The notes beneath the pieces are model-generated. The model was not told the origin of the DNA. It did no database searches and saw nothing but the letters and a program-made list of their open reading frames with translations. Below, in pieces: positions 39,234-47,974 of a DNA stretch of 64,000 bases. Origin of the DNA: JAEUPI01 sp963814435 (GTDB lineage Bacteria > Pseudomonadota > Gammaproteobacteria > Burkholderiales > Burkholderiaceae_C); assembly GCA_963814435.1 (NCBI GenBank), contig CAWFCV010000035.1, forward strand, positions 276,805-340,804, in the 5' to 3' direction. The translations under genes and the position numbers were made by a program. Each line of letters begins with the position of its first letter. Positions within the stretch are counted from its first letter, which is position 1.

Positions 39234-42152
39234 ATGCAATCAGCGTCCGCCCGCGCCGTCGCCGAGGCCTTCGTGCAATCGCAGGCCATCACCGCCGCGA
39301 TGGTCACCGAAACAGCCTACGCGGGCTACCAGATCATTCGCCGCAACGGCGCGGTGGTCGCGTTCGAGCCGAACAAGATCGCCGTGGCGCTGATGAAGGC
39401 GTTTCTGGCGGTGCACGGCACACAAGGTGCCGCATCGGCCAGCGTGCGAGAAACCGTCGACGTGCTCACCGAGACGGTGGTGCGCGGTTTGCTTCGCTCG
39501 CGTCCGGGCGGTGGTACGTTTCACATCGAGGATGTGCAGGATCAGGTCGAACTCGGTCTGATGCGTGGCGGCCATCACGAGGTGGCGCGCGCCTACGTGC
39601 TGTACCGCGAGCGCCGGACCCAGGAGCGCGCCAGGCAGGTGGCGGCCGCCACGCCGCCGCGCCAAGCCACGTTGCACGTCACCGACGGCGGACGGCGCGT
39701 CCCGCTGGACCTGCCCAAGCTGCAGGCGCTGATCGAGGCCGCCTGTGCCGATCTGGGCGCCGACGTGAAGGCCGATCCGATCATGGCCGAGACCCGGCGC
39801 AACCTCTACGACGGCGTGCCGATCGACGAGGTGCACAAGGCGGCCATCCTGGCGGCGCGCACGCTGATCGAGAAGGAACCGGCCTACACCCGGGCGACGG
39901 CGCGGCTGCTGCTGCACACGATTCGGAAGGAGATTCTCGGCGAAGAGGTCGACCAGGCCGAGATGGCGATCCGTTACGCCGAGTACTTTCCGCAGTTCGT
40001 CGCCCGAGGGGTCGAACACGATCTGCTCGACCCGAGGCTGCGCCAGTTCGATCTGGCGCGTCTGGGCGCGGCGCTGAAGCCGCAGCGTGATCTCCAGTTC
40101 GACTACCTTGGTCTGCAAACGCTGTACGACCGCTACTTCCTGCACGTGGGTGAGCAGCGCATCGAGTTGCCGCAGGCGTTTTTCATGCGCGTGGCGATGG
40201 GCCTGGCGCTCAACGAGATCGACCGCGAGGCAAGGGCCATCGAGTTCTACGACGTGTTGTCGACCTTCGACTTCATGTCGAGCACGCCCACGCTGTTCAA
40301 TGCCGGCACCCAGCGGTCGCAGTTGTCCAGCTGCTACCTCACCACCGTGGCCGACGACCTGGATGGCATCTACGAGGCGCTGAAGGAAAACGCGCTGCTG
40401 TCCAAGTACGCGGGCGGGCTGGGCAACGACTGGACGCCGGTGCGCGCGCTGGGCTCCTACATCAAGGGCACCAACGGCAAGAGTCAGGGCGTGGTGCCGT
40501 TCCTCAAGGTGGTCAACGACACGGCGGTGGCGGTCAATCAGGGCGGCAAGCGCAAGGGTGCGGTCTGCGCCTACCTGGAGACCTGGCACCTGGACATCGA
40601 GGAATTCCTCGAGCTGCGCAAAAACACCGGTGACGACCGGCGGCGCACCCACGACATGAACACCGCGAACTGGATTCCCGACCTGTTCATGAAACGCGTG
40701 CTGCAGGGCGGGAACTGGACCTTGTTCTCGCCATCCACCTGCCCCGACCTGCACGATCGTTTCGGCGCCGACTTCGAGCATGCCTACCAGGCCTATGAGG
40801 ACAAGGTCGAGCGAGGCGAACTCAAGCTCTACAAGCGCCTGCCGGCGCGCGACCTGTGGCGCAAGATGCTCACGATGTTGTTCGAGACCGGGCACCCCTG
40901 GATCACGTTCAAGGATGCCTGCAACGTGCGCTCGCCGCAGCAGCATGTGGGTGTCGTGCACTCATCCAATCTGTGCACTGAAATCACGCTGAACACCGGC
41001 CCGAGCGAGATTGCGGTCTGCAATCTCGGTTCGGTGAATCTGGCGCAGCACCTGGCCGACGGCCAGATCGACCAGGCGAAGCTGAAGAAGACCATTGCCA
41101 CCGCGATGCGGATGCTCGACAACGTCATCGAGATCAACTACTACGCGGTCAAGAAGGCGCGCGACTCCAACCTGCGTCACCGGCCGGTGGGGTTGGGGAT
41201 CATGGGCTTTCAGGACGCGCTCTACCAGCTGCGCGTGCCGTACGCGTCCCAGCAGGCCGTCGAGTTCGCCGACCGCTCGATGGAGGCCGTGTGCTACCAC
41301 GCCTACTGGGCCTCCACCGAGCTGGCCGAAGAGCGGGGCCGCTACTCCAGCTACCGCGGCTCGCTATGGGACCGCGGCATCCTGCCGCAGGATACGCTGG
41401 ACCTGCTGGCCGAACAGCGCGGCGCCACGCCGGGCGACGCCGCGTCGATCGCCCAGTATGTGGAGGTCGACCGCTCGTCGACGATGGACTGGACGGCCCT
41501 GCGCGCGCGCATCGCCGGCCACGGCATGCGCAATTCCAACTGCGTCGCGATTGCCCCGACGGCCACCATCAGCAACATCATCGGCGTGGACGCGTCGATC
41601 GAGCCATGCTTCGGCAACTTGTCGGTCAAGTCCAACCTGTCGGGCGAGTTCACCATCGTCAACGAGTACCTGGTGCGCGACCTCAAGCGCCTGGGGCTGT
41701 GGGACGACGTGATGGTGATGGATCTGAAGCATTTCGATGGGTCCCTGCGGCGCATCGACCGCGTGCCCGACGACATCAAGCAGATGTATGCCACCGCCTT
41801 CGAAGTCGAGGCGCACTGGCTGGTCGAGGCGGCCGCGCGGCGCCAGAAATGGATCGACCAAGCGCAGTCGCTGAACATCTACATGGCCGGTGCGTCGGGC
41901 AAGAAGCTCGACGAGATCTACAAGCTCGCGTGGCTGCGTGGCCTGAAGACCACCTACTACCTGCGCACCATGGGCGCCACGCACGCCGAGAAGTCCACGG
42001 TGAAGTCCGGCGCGTTGAATTCGGTGCCCAACGCGAGCAGCGCGTCGCTCGATGCTGCGGCCCTACAGGCCCATGCGATTGACGACGCGATACCCGCATC
42101 AGACGTGAAATTTTGCTCGATCGACAACCCTGATTGCGAAGCCTGCCAATGA
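39234..42152 (+). CDS. nrdA: class Ia ribonucleotide reductase, alpha subunit
   Basis: 972 residues from MQSASARAVAEAF with GAGGGG upstream. ATP-cone domain in the first 100 residues (RRNGAVVAFEPNKIAVAL), a second ATP-cone-like segment near 140-230 (RRVPLDLPKLQALIEAAC), then the barrel with active-site Cys in LSSCYLTT, NLCTEI for the radical Cys and Glu, and the tyrosine pair near the C-terminus (KTTYYLRTMG). The terminal CEAC (DNPDCEACQ) is the redox-active pair. It reduces NDPs to dNDPs. Confidence 0.96.
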   Translation: MQSASARAVAEAFVQSQAITAAMVTETAYAGYQIIRRNGAVVAFEPNKIAVALMKAFLAVHGTQGAASASVRETVDVLTETVVRGLLRSRPGGGTFHIEDVQDQVELGLMRGGHHEVARAYVLYRERRTQERARQVAAATPPRQATLHVTDGGRRVPLDLPKLQALIEAACADLGADVKADPIMAETRRNLYDGVPIDEVHKAAILAARTLIEKEPAYTRATARLLLHTIRKEILGEEVDQAEMAIRYAEYFPQFVARGVEHDLLDPRLRQFDLARLGAALKPQRDLQFDYLGLQTLYDRYFLHVGEQRIELPQAFFMRVAMGLALNEIDREARAIEFYDVLSTFDFMSSTPTLFNAGTQRSQLSSCYLTTVADDLDGIYEALKENALLSKYAGGLGNDWTPVRALGSYIKGTNGKSQGVVPFLKVVNDTAVAVNQGGKRKGAVCAYLETWHLDIEEFLELRKNTGDDRRRTHDMNTANWIPDLFMKRVLQGGNWTLFSPSTCPDLHDRFGADFEHAYQAYEDKVERGELKLYKRLPARDLWRKMLTMLFETGHPWITFKDACNVRSPQQHVGVVHSSNLCTEITLNTGPSEIAVCNLGSVNLAQHLADGQIDQAKLKKTIATAMRMLDNVIEINYYAVKKARDSNLRHRPVGLGIMGFQDALYQLRVPYASQQAVEFADRSMEAVCYHAYWASTELAEERGRYSSYRGSLWDRGILPQDTLDLLAEQRGATPGDAASIAQYVEVDRSSTMDWTALRARIAGHGMRNSNCVAIAPTATISNIIGVDASIEPCFGNLSVKSNLSGEFTIVNEYLVRDLKRLGLWDDVMVMDLKHFDGSLRRIDRVPDDIKQMYATAFEVEAHWLVEAAARRQKWIDQAQSLNIYMAGASGKKLDEIYKLAWLRGLKTTYYLRTMGATHAEKSTVKSGALNSVPNASSASLDAAALQAHAIDDAIPASDVKFCSIDNPDCEACQ

Positions 42153-42350
42153 CGCGCGAGGCGCGGCTCGCCATGTGCATCACGCGCATCACGTACACGC
42201 GTCGCACACTCGTGCGATCGATGCCGCGAACGCGGTAAGTCGCGCGGCGCAACGATGCGGGTTCGCAACAACGTGGGTGCTGAAATGTCAAGAAGTGCTT
42301 GGTGTTTGAACGCAACACTCACATAATCCACAACCACAGGAAGCGCTCAC

Positions 42351-43571
42351 ATGCTGGTCTGGGAAGACGAAATCAGAGTCCCATCGACGATCCCTCAGCG
42401 AAACGCGGTGCCGATGCCTAGGCAGGCAACGGGAGCAACGCTTCTCCTGTCGCCAGAGCTTCCAACGCACCTGACCGAGGTGTCGGTGCCGACACCGAAG
42501 CGCATTCAGACACTCGGCGGTGCAACCCTCTCATCGGTGCATGCTCCGAGCGCACGCCGCGTCTCGGCGGCCGACAAGCGCATCATCAACGGCCAGACCG
42601 ACGTCAACCAACTGGTGCCGTTCAAATACAAGTGGGCGTGGGAGAAGTACCTCGCGACCTGTTCCAACCACTGGATGCCGCAAGAGATCAACATGTCGCG
42701 CGACATCGCGACCTGGAAGGATCCCAACGGTCTGACCGAAGACGAGCGCCGCATCGTCAAGCGCAACCTCGGGTTCTTTGTCACCGCCGACTCGCTGGCC
42801 GCGAACAACATCACGCTGGGCACGTACCGGCACATCACGGCGCCCGAGTGCCGTCAGTTCTTGCTGCGCCAGGCATTCGAAGAGGCGATTCACACGCACG
42901 CGTATCAATACATCGTCGAATCGCTCGGGCTGGACGACGGCGAGATCTTCAATGCCTATCACGAGATCAAGTCGATCCGCGACAAGGACGAATTCCTGAT
43001 CCCGTTCATCGACGCGATCATGGATCCGATGTTCAAGACCGGCACGCCCGAGGCGGACCAGACGCTGCTCAAGTCCATCATCGTCTTTGCCTGCCTGATG
43101 GAAGGCCTGTTCTTCTATGTCGGGTTCACGCAGATCCTGGCGCTCGGTCGGCAGAACAAGATGACCGGCGCCGCCGAGCAATACCAGTACATCCTGCGCG
43201 ACGAGTCGATGCACTGCAATTTCGGCATCGACCTGATCAATCAGATCAAGCTCGAGAATCCGCACCTCTGGACGCCCGAGTTCCGCGCCGAGATCAAGGA
43301 ACTGTTCTCCAAGGCCGTGGATCTGGAGTACCGCTATGCCGAAGACACCATGCCGCGCGGCGTGCTCGGCATGAACGCGTCGATGTTCAAGGGCTATCTG
43401 CGCTACATCGCGAACCGCCGCGCCACGCAGATCGGCCTGGAGCCGCTGTTCGCGAACGAGGAAAACCCGTTCCCGTGGATGAGCGAAATGATCGACCTGA
43501 AGAAGGAACGCAATTTCTTTGAAACCCGCGTCATCGAATACCAATCCGGTGGCGCACTGAGCTGGGATTGA
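42351..43571 (+). CDS. nrdB: class Ia ribonucleotide reductase, beta subunit
   Basis: 406 residues. A variable first 75 residues, then the ferritin-like core: iron ligands in TADSLAANN (Asp), AFEEAIHTHAY (Glu, His) with the radical Tyr four residues after the His, and ESMHCNFG (Glu, His). The C-terminus SGGALSWD docks into NrdA. It follows nrdA by 198 bases. The Tyr marks the classical Fe-Fe or Mn-Fe radical type rather than the Tyr-less class Ic. Confidence 0.95.
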   Translation: MLVWEDEIRVPSTIPQRNAVPMPRQATGATLLLSPELPTHLTEVSVPTPKRIQTLGGATLSSVHAPSARRVSAADKRIINGQTDVNQLVPFKYKWAWEKYLATCSNHWMPQEINMSRDIATWKDPNGLTEDERRIVKRNLGFFVTADSLAANNITLGTYRHITAPECRQFLLRQAFEEAIHTHAYQYIVESLGLDDGEIFNAYHEIKSIRDKDEFLIPFIDAIMDPMFKTGTPEADQTLLKSIIVFACLMEGLFFYVGFTQILALGRQNKMTGAAEQYQYILRDESMHCNFGIDLINQIKLENPHLWTPEFRAEIKELFSKAVDLEYRYAEDTMPRGVLGMNASMFKGYLRYIANRRATQIGLEPLFANEENPFPWMSEMIDLKKERNFFETRVIEYQSGGALSWD

Positions 43572-43572
43572 T

Positions 43573-43593
43573 GCACTGCGCACGTCGCAGTGC
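43573..43593 (+). terminator. stem-loop after nrdB
   Basis: GCACTGCG-CACGT-CGCAGTGC, a perfect 8-bp stem starting 2 bases after the nrdB stop. No T tract follows, so it may stabilise the mRNA end or assist rho-dependent ending rather than act alone. Confidence 0.45.
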
Positions 43594-43783
43594 CACCCCG
43601 GTGTGACGAGATCAAGACCCGTGGCTGATGCATCGTTGTCGATAGAACTGGCGAGCATCAACACACCCCCATTCACCGAAAGGGGGTCGAGCCGTATCTC
43701 AGATGCGGCCGAAACCCAGACGGTGAATCGCCAAGCCGCGAATGCGGCGAGGTGCTTTTCGCAACTTGATCAAGGAGATCGAA

Positions 43784-44159
43784 ATGGCAACTGCGAAGAA
43801 GAAGGCTCCGGCTAAGAAGGCTGCGGCAAAGAAGAAGGCTCCGGCCAAGAAAAAGGCGCCTGCGAGGAAGCCTGCGACGAAGAAGGCACCTGCCAAGAAG
43901 AAGGCGCCTGCGAAGAAGAAGGCCGCTGCCAAGAAGAAGGCACCGGCCAAGAAGAAGGCCGCCGCCAAGAAGAAGAAGGCGCCGGCCAAGAAGAAGGCTG
44001 CCAAGAAGAAGGCTGCGAAGAAAGCCCGCGAAGAAGAAAGCTGCAGCAAAGAAGAAGGCTCCTGCAAAGAAGGCTGCCCCAGCGGCGGCTGCGCCGGCAG
44101 CAAAGACGGCATTGAGTCCGGCGGCCGCATGGCCGTTCCCGACGGGCAACAAGCCCTGA
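43784..44159 (+). CDS. H1-like histone (Ala/Lys/Pro repeat DNA-binding protein), one frameshift
   Basis: About 125 residues when joined. Almost wholly composed of KKAPAKKKA-type repeats, like the C-terminal tail of eukaryotic H1 and the bacterial H1 homologues of Bordetella and Chlamydia. AAGGAG precedes the ATG at 43784. The frame breaks near 44026: one extra c in GCCCGCG. Restoring it continues the lysine repeats (KKKAAAKKKAPAKKAA) and ends PFPTGNKP at 44159, just before a strong terminator. It probably compacts the nucleoid. Repeat copy number may differ between strains. Confidence 0.88.
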
Positions 44160-44179
44160 GGCTCGCGGACAGCCAGCAG

Positions 44180-44206
44180 AGCCCGGTTTCGACCGGGCTT
44201 TTTTTC
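44180..44206 (+). terminator. rho-independent terminator of the histone gene
   Basis: AGCCCGGT-TTCG-ACCGGGCT followed by seven T. Lies 20 bases past the restored stop and runs into the end of the convergent TPR-like gene. Confidence 0.93.
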
Positions 44207-44208
44207 GC

Positions 44209-45312
44209 CTACTTGGCTGAGTGAGTGATTGATTCGCTCAGGTTCTTCAACAGGTTCCGGACGGATTGCTGAGTTTGACGATGGCGACCAAATGCCGCCT
44301 TTGCCCTTAGAGCCAAGTCCGCAGATATCTTCGCATCGCCAAATAGTTGATACATCTTTGAGAGGCGAGCCATCGCATAAGCAGCGTCGTCGTCGTCGAT
44401 GTCCTGTTCCAAGGCTATGACGGCGGATTGGCAAAGGTCTTTGGCGCTGTCAATGCTGCCCAAGTTACTCGCGCACCACCCGAGGTCCGCGAATAGCAGG
44501 GCTCGCAGCCGTTGCGGCAATTGATCGACGGCTATCTTAGAAAGGCAATTCGTAGCTTCTTCGAGTCTGCCCTCGACGACAAGTAGTTGGCCCGATACAA
44601 GCGGAATCAAGGAGTTAAGCGATCGCGTCCCGATGGCCGCGTCGTAGGCTGATGCCGATGATGCTTCCAGCGTTGCGCGGCGCGCTTCTTCGGGCAACTG
44701 CTCATTGAGTGCGTGCGCAAGGCGAATATTTGCCGCTCTAAATGCCGCAACGTTGTGAAACATCGCGCTCAACGTCGCCTCGTCCCCTTCTTGGGTAGCA
44801 TGTAGTCTTGTCGCGTCATACCAAGGCCGAGCCTGCTGGAAGCTTCCAGAAAAGTGCAGTCCATCGGCCATCACAAGCGAAGCTCTTGCGCGTGCCTGAT
44901 GGTCATCTGCTCTGGCCTCAGTGAGTGCCTGTTCCAATAGTTGGGCCATCCTCGTGAAGTTGCTCAGATTGAACTCAATATGAGCAAACCACGCCGCGCA
45001 CGCCGGCGCCGCGCGCGTCGCATGCATCGATACAGCAAGCCCATGCGCACGTTGAACTCGATCACGGGCATGCGGGAAGTCTCCGTTTGAGAAGTGAAGA
45101 ATCCCTTCCGCCAGCATCAGCCACGAAGCTACTTCAGGTTCAAGTGCTACCCCAAAGCTCCGACGAACCGAATCAATGGCTTGAGTTGCCTGATCTACGA
45201 TTCCTTGACGTGCGTAGTGCGACGCCTGCCGACACATCGATCGAGCCCATTCAGTTCGGTTGGGGCTGGACCGAATCGAGGCTTCAAGTTGCTCAATTAG
45301 TCTTGATTGCAC
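44209..45312 (-). CDS. TPR-like helical repeat protein, function unknown
   Basis: 367 residues with no signal peptide. Repeated helix pairs (GILHFSNGDFPHARDRVQRA, LLEQALTEARADDHQARARA, DLGWCASNLGSIDSAKDLCQ) look like degenerate TPRs. Base composition is visibly less GC-rich than the neighbours and codon use is softer, suggesting acquisition. No DNA-binding or catalytic domain is seen. It resembles the TPR half of transcriptional regulators such as the one at 59.6-63.1 kb, but lacks the ATPase. Confidence 0.7.
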   Translation of the reverse strand: MQSRLIEQLEASIRSSPNRTEWARSMCRQASHYARQGIVDQATQAIDSVRRSFGVALEPEVASWLMLAEGILHFSNGDFPHARDRVQRAHGLAVSMHATRAAPACAAWFAHIEFNLSNFTRMAQLLEQALTEARADDHQARARASLVMADGLHFSGSFQQARPWYDATRLHATQEGDEATLSAMFHNVAAFRAANIRLAHALNEQLPEEARRATLEASSASAYDAAIGTRSLNSLIPLVSGQLLVVEGRLEEATNCLSKIAVDQLPQRLRALLFADLGWCASNLGSIDSAKDLCQSAVIALEQDIDDDDAAYAMARLSKMYQLFGDAKISADLALRAKAAFGRHRQTQQSVRNLLKNLSESITHSAK

Positions 45313-45348
45313 GTGGAACCTAGTGTAGTTAGCGCCTGCCAGGCACGT

Positions 45349-46218
45349 TCATAGCGCAGACTTCGTTTCCTCAATGATTGCTATGTCCAACTTGGGCGCC
45401 GGCGCTCTCTTGTTCCATGCCCCACCGTCAACCCGCACCTGCTCCAGCCAATCCCGCAAGTACTGCTTGTCGTAACTCGGCGGATTCTCGCCCTCGCGGT
45501 ACCAAGCCACTGGCCAGAACCGCGATGAGTCTGGCGTGAGAATCTCGTCCATCAGTGTCAAGGTGCCGTCGGCGTCGAGGCCAAACTCGAACTTCGTGTC
45601 GGCAATGATGATCCCCCGGTTGTAGGCATAGTCGGCCGCTTCCCGGTAAAGCCTGATCGAGGCGTCGCGCACCTGCTCGGCCAACTGGCTACCGATCATC
45701 CGACACGCCTGCTCGAACGAGATGTTTTCGTCGTGGTCTCCCGCAGCGGCCTTGGTGGCGGGGGTGAAGATGGGGTTCGGCAAGCGCGACGCGTTCTTCA
45801 ACCCCGTAGGCAGCTCCACACCGCAAACGGTACCCGACTGCTGGTATTCCTTCCAGCCTGACCCGGCGAGGTAGCCGCGCACCACGGCCTCGATCGGCAG
45901 CGGTTGCAGGCGCTTCACCAGCATCGAGCGCCCTTGCACCTGGTCCACCTCGTCGGGCGTGACCACGGATTCGGGCGCGATACCCGTCAGATGATTGGGC
46001 ACCACATGCGCGAGCCGATCGAACCAGAACAGCGCCATGCGCGTGAGCGTTTCGCCCTTGCCCGGGATCGGCTCGCTCATCACGACATCGAAGGCCGAGA
46101 TGCGGTCGCTTGCCACCATCAGGATCCGGTCGTCGCCGACCGCATAGTTGTCGCGCACCTTGCCGCGCGCGATCAGCGGCAGCGAGTGCAGCCGGGATTC
46201 ATAGAGCGCGCCGGTCAT
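45349..46218 (-). CDS. purC: phosphoribosylaminoimidazole-succinocarboxamide synthase
   Basis: 289 residues from MTGALYESRLHSLPLIARGK. ATP-grasp-like SAICAR synthetase signatures: GKVRDNYAVGDDRILMVASD, VVRGYLAGSGWKEY and ADTKFEFGLD. It joins aspartate to CAIR in purine synthesis. Long form, as in yeast and beta/gammaproteobacteria. The inner ATG at 46218 fits the family start. Confidence 0.95.
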   Translation of the reverse strand: MTGALYESRLHSLPLIARGKVRDNYAVGDDRILMVASDRISAFDVVMSEPIPGKGETLTRMALFWFDRLAHVVPNHLTGIAPESVVTPDEVDQVQGRSMLVKRLQPLPIEAVVRGYLAGSGWKEYQQSGTVCGVELPTGLKNASRLPNPIFTPATKAAAGDHDENISFEQACRMIGSQLAEQVRDASIRLYREAADYAYNRGIIIADTKFEFGLDADGTLTLMDEILTPDSSRFWPVAWYREGENPPSYDKQYLRDWLEQVRVDGGAWNKRAPAPKLDIAIIEETKSAL

Positions 46219-46330
46219 GGTGCGGGTCGCCTGTAGCCGAGGAAGTGCGGCTATTGTGCCTTCGGCTTCGCAATGAAAATGACCCACCGGCTCCTGCAGA
46301 GCGGGCGGGTCGGGCAGATCGATCAGGCGG

Positions 46331-47395
46331 TCAAACCACCGTCTGCGCCAGCGCGCCCAGGCTGTATTTCTGCGCCATCGCGGTCAGCGCCACCGGCTTG
46401 ATACTGCCAGCGCGGCCCTCGCAGCCGAACTGCAAGTAGCGTTCCTTGCAGATCCGGTACGCGGCCTCACGGGCCGGCTTGAGCCACTCGCGTGCGTCGA
46501 ACTTGTCGGGGTTCTCGGCCAGGAACTTGCGCACGGCGCCGGTCATCGCCAGCCGGATGTCGGTGTCGATGTTGATCTTGCGCACGCCGTACTTGATGGC
46601 CTCCTGGATCTCGGACACCGGCACACCGTAGGTCTCCTTCATCTTGCCGCCGAATTGGCGAATCTGCTCGAGCAGGTCCTGCGGCACGCTGGAGCTGCCA
46701 TGCATCACCAGGTGGGTGTTGGGGATCCTCTTGTTGATCTCCTTGATCCGGCTGATGGCCAGGATGTCGCCGGTCGGCTTGCGGCTGAACTTGTAGGCGC
46801 CGTGGCTGGTGCCGATGGCGATGGCCAGCGCGTCGAGCTGGGTCTTCTTCACGAAGTCGGCGGCCTGTTCGGGGTCGGTGAGCAGCTGCTCGCGCGTCAT
46901 CGTGCCCTCGGCGCCGTGGCCGTCTTCCTTGTCGCCCTTCATCGTCTCCAGCGACCCCAGGCAGCCGAGCTCGCCCTCGACGGTGATGCCCTGGCGGTGC
47001 GCCATGTCGACCACCTTCTTCGTCACGTCGACGTTGTAGTCGTAGCTGGCGATGCTCTTGCCGTCGGCCTGCAGCGAGCCGTCCATCATCACCGAGCTGA
47101 AGCCGAGGTCGATCGCGCCCTTGCAGATCTCCGGGCTCTGGCCATGGTCCTGGTGCATCACCAGCGGCACATTCGGGTAGGCCTCGGTGGCGGCCAGGAT
47201 CAGGTGCTTGATGAAGGCTTCGCCCGCGTACTTGCGCGCGCCGGCACTGGCCTGCAGGATGACGGGCGCGCCAACCTCAGCCGCGGCGGTCATCACCGCC
47301 TGCACCTGCTCGAGGTTGTTCACGTTGAAGGCCGGAATGCCATAGCCGTGTTCGGCGGCGTGGTCCAGTAGTTGTCGCATCGACACGAGTGCCAT
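46331..47395 (-). CDS. fba: fructose-bisphosphate aldolase, class II
   Basis: 354 residues from MALVSMRQLLDHAAEHGYG. Zinc ligands and catalytic residues in VMHQDHGQ, VEGELGCLGS, GTSHGAYKF and HGSSSVP. KINIDTDIR is the phosphate site. It splits fructose-1,6-bisphosphate. An intact gene. A truncated relative occurs 3.3 kb upstream in the same orientation (50667-51090). Confidence 0.96.
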   Translation of the reverse strand: MALVSMRQLLDHAAEHGYGIPAFNVNNLEQVQAVMTAAAEVGAPVILQASAGARKYAGEAFIKHLILAATEAYPNVPLVMHQDHGQSPEICKGAIDLGFSSVMMDGSLQADGKSIASYDYNVDVTKKVVDMAHRQGITVEGELGCLGSLETMKGDKEDGHGAEGTMTREQLLTDPEQAADFVKKTQLDALAIAIGTSHGAYKFSRKPTGDILAISRIKEINKRIPNTHLVMHGSSSVPQDLLEQIRQFGGKMKETYGVPVSEIQEAIKYGVRKINIDTDIRLAMTGAVRKFLAENPDKFDAREWLKPAREAAYRICKERYLQFGCEGRAGSIKPVALTAMAQKYSLGALAQTVV

Positions 47396-47580
47396 GGTGG
47401 AGGTCCTTGCTGAGGGGGATTCGATTCGCCCGCACAATGGCGCGCGACCATGCGGCGATTCTACGAGTCGCCATCGGGGCCGACGACGCCGTGGACAAGG
47501 GGGAACACGCTCGAAGAAGCGACTTTGCAGCCATCAGCGTCCCCGAGCGACCTCTTTCCGGCACGGCCGTTTGAGCGGCC

Positions 47581-47960
47581 TCAAGAGAGGGTCACTCGGG
47601 CGGCGCGCAGGCCTCCAGGCACCAGCTCGCGTTCCGGCAAGTCCTGCAGCACCACGCGTGCCAGGTCGGCTTGGCCCTGCAATTGCGACGGTCACCTGGC
47701 GCTGGGCCACTTCGGCGCCGCGCCGGCCGCCGTCGCTGCCCGAAGGCTGCTTGCCCACCGCCGTTGACCACCGTGTCCGGGCGGAACTCGATCGGGCCCG
47801 TGCCGAACAGCATCGAGCGGGTGCTGCCGCCCAGCAGGTTTTCCAACTGGCCGGCCAGGCCAGCGCCATTGGCTGCGCCTGCACCGGGCAGCGCCCAGCG
47901 ACCGAGCCGCGGGTTCTTGCTGGCGGGCAGCGCCGGCCGCCGTTCGTTGCCGGTGTGCAT
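47581..47960 (-). CDS. short G-x-W domain protein of the paralogous array, two frameshifts
   Basis: About 125 residues when joined, starting MHTGNERRPALPAS with GGAGGAG upstream, 14 bases after the 434-residue paralogue. No signal peptide. Contains RLGRWALPG and MLFGTGPIEFRPDTVV, matching the start and middle of the array domain. It ends ADLARVVLQDLPERELVPGG, matching the C-terminus of its neighbour (LGRLIVQDMPERNLLLE). Frame changes near 47755 and 47688 are each repaired by dropping one base. Function unknown. Confidence 0.6.
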
Positions 47961-47974
47961 CGCAGACTCCTCCG

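Noticed and set aside
39240..40961. Minus-strand open frame of 573 codons opposite nrdA
   Set aside because: Shadow of nrdA: the nrdA frame carries all expected active-site motifs.
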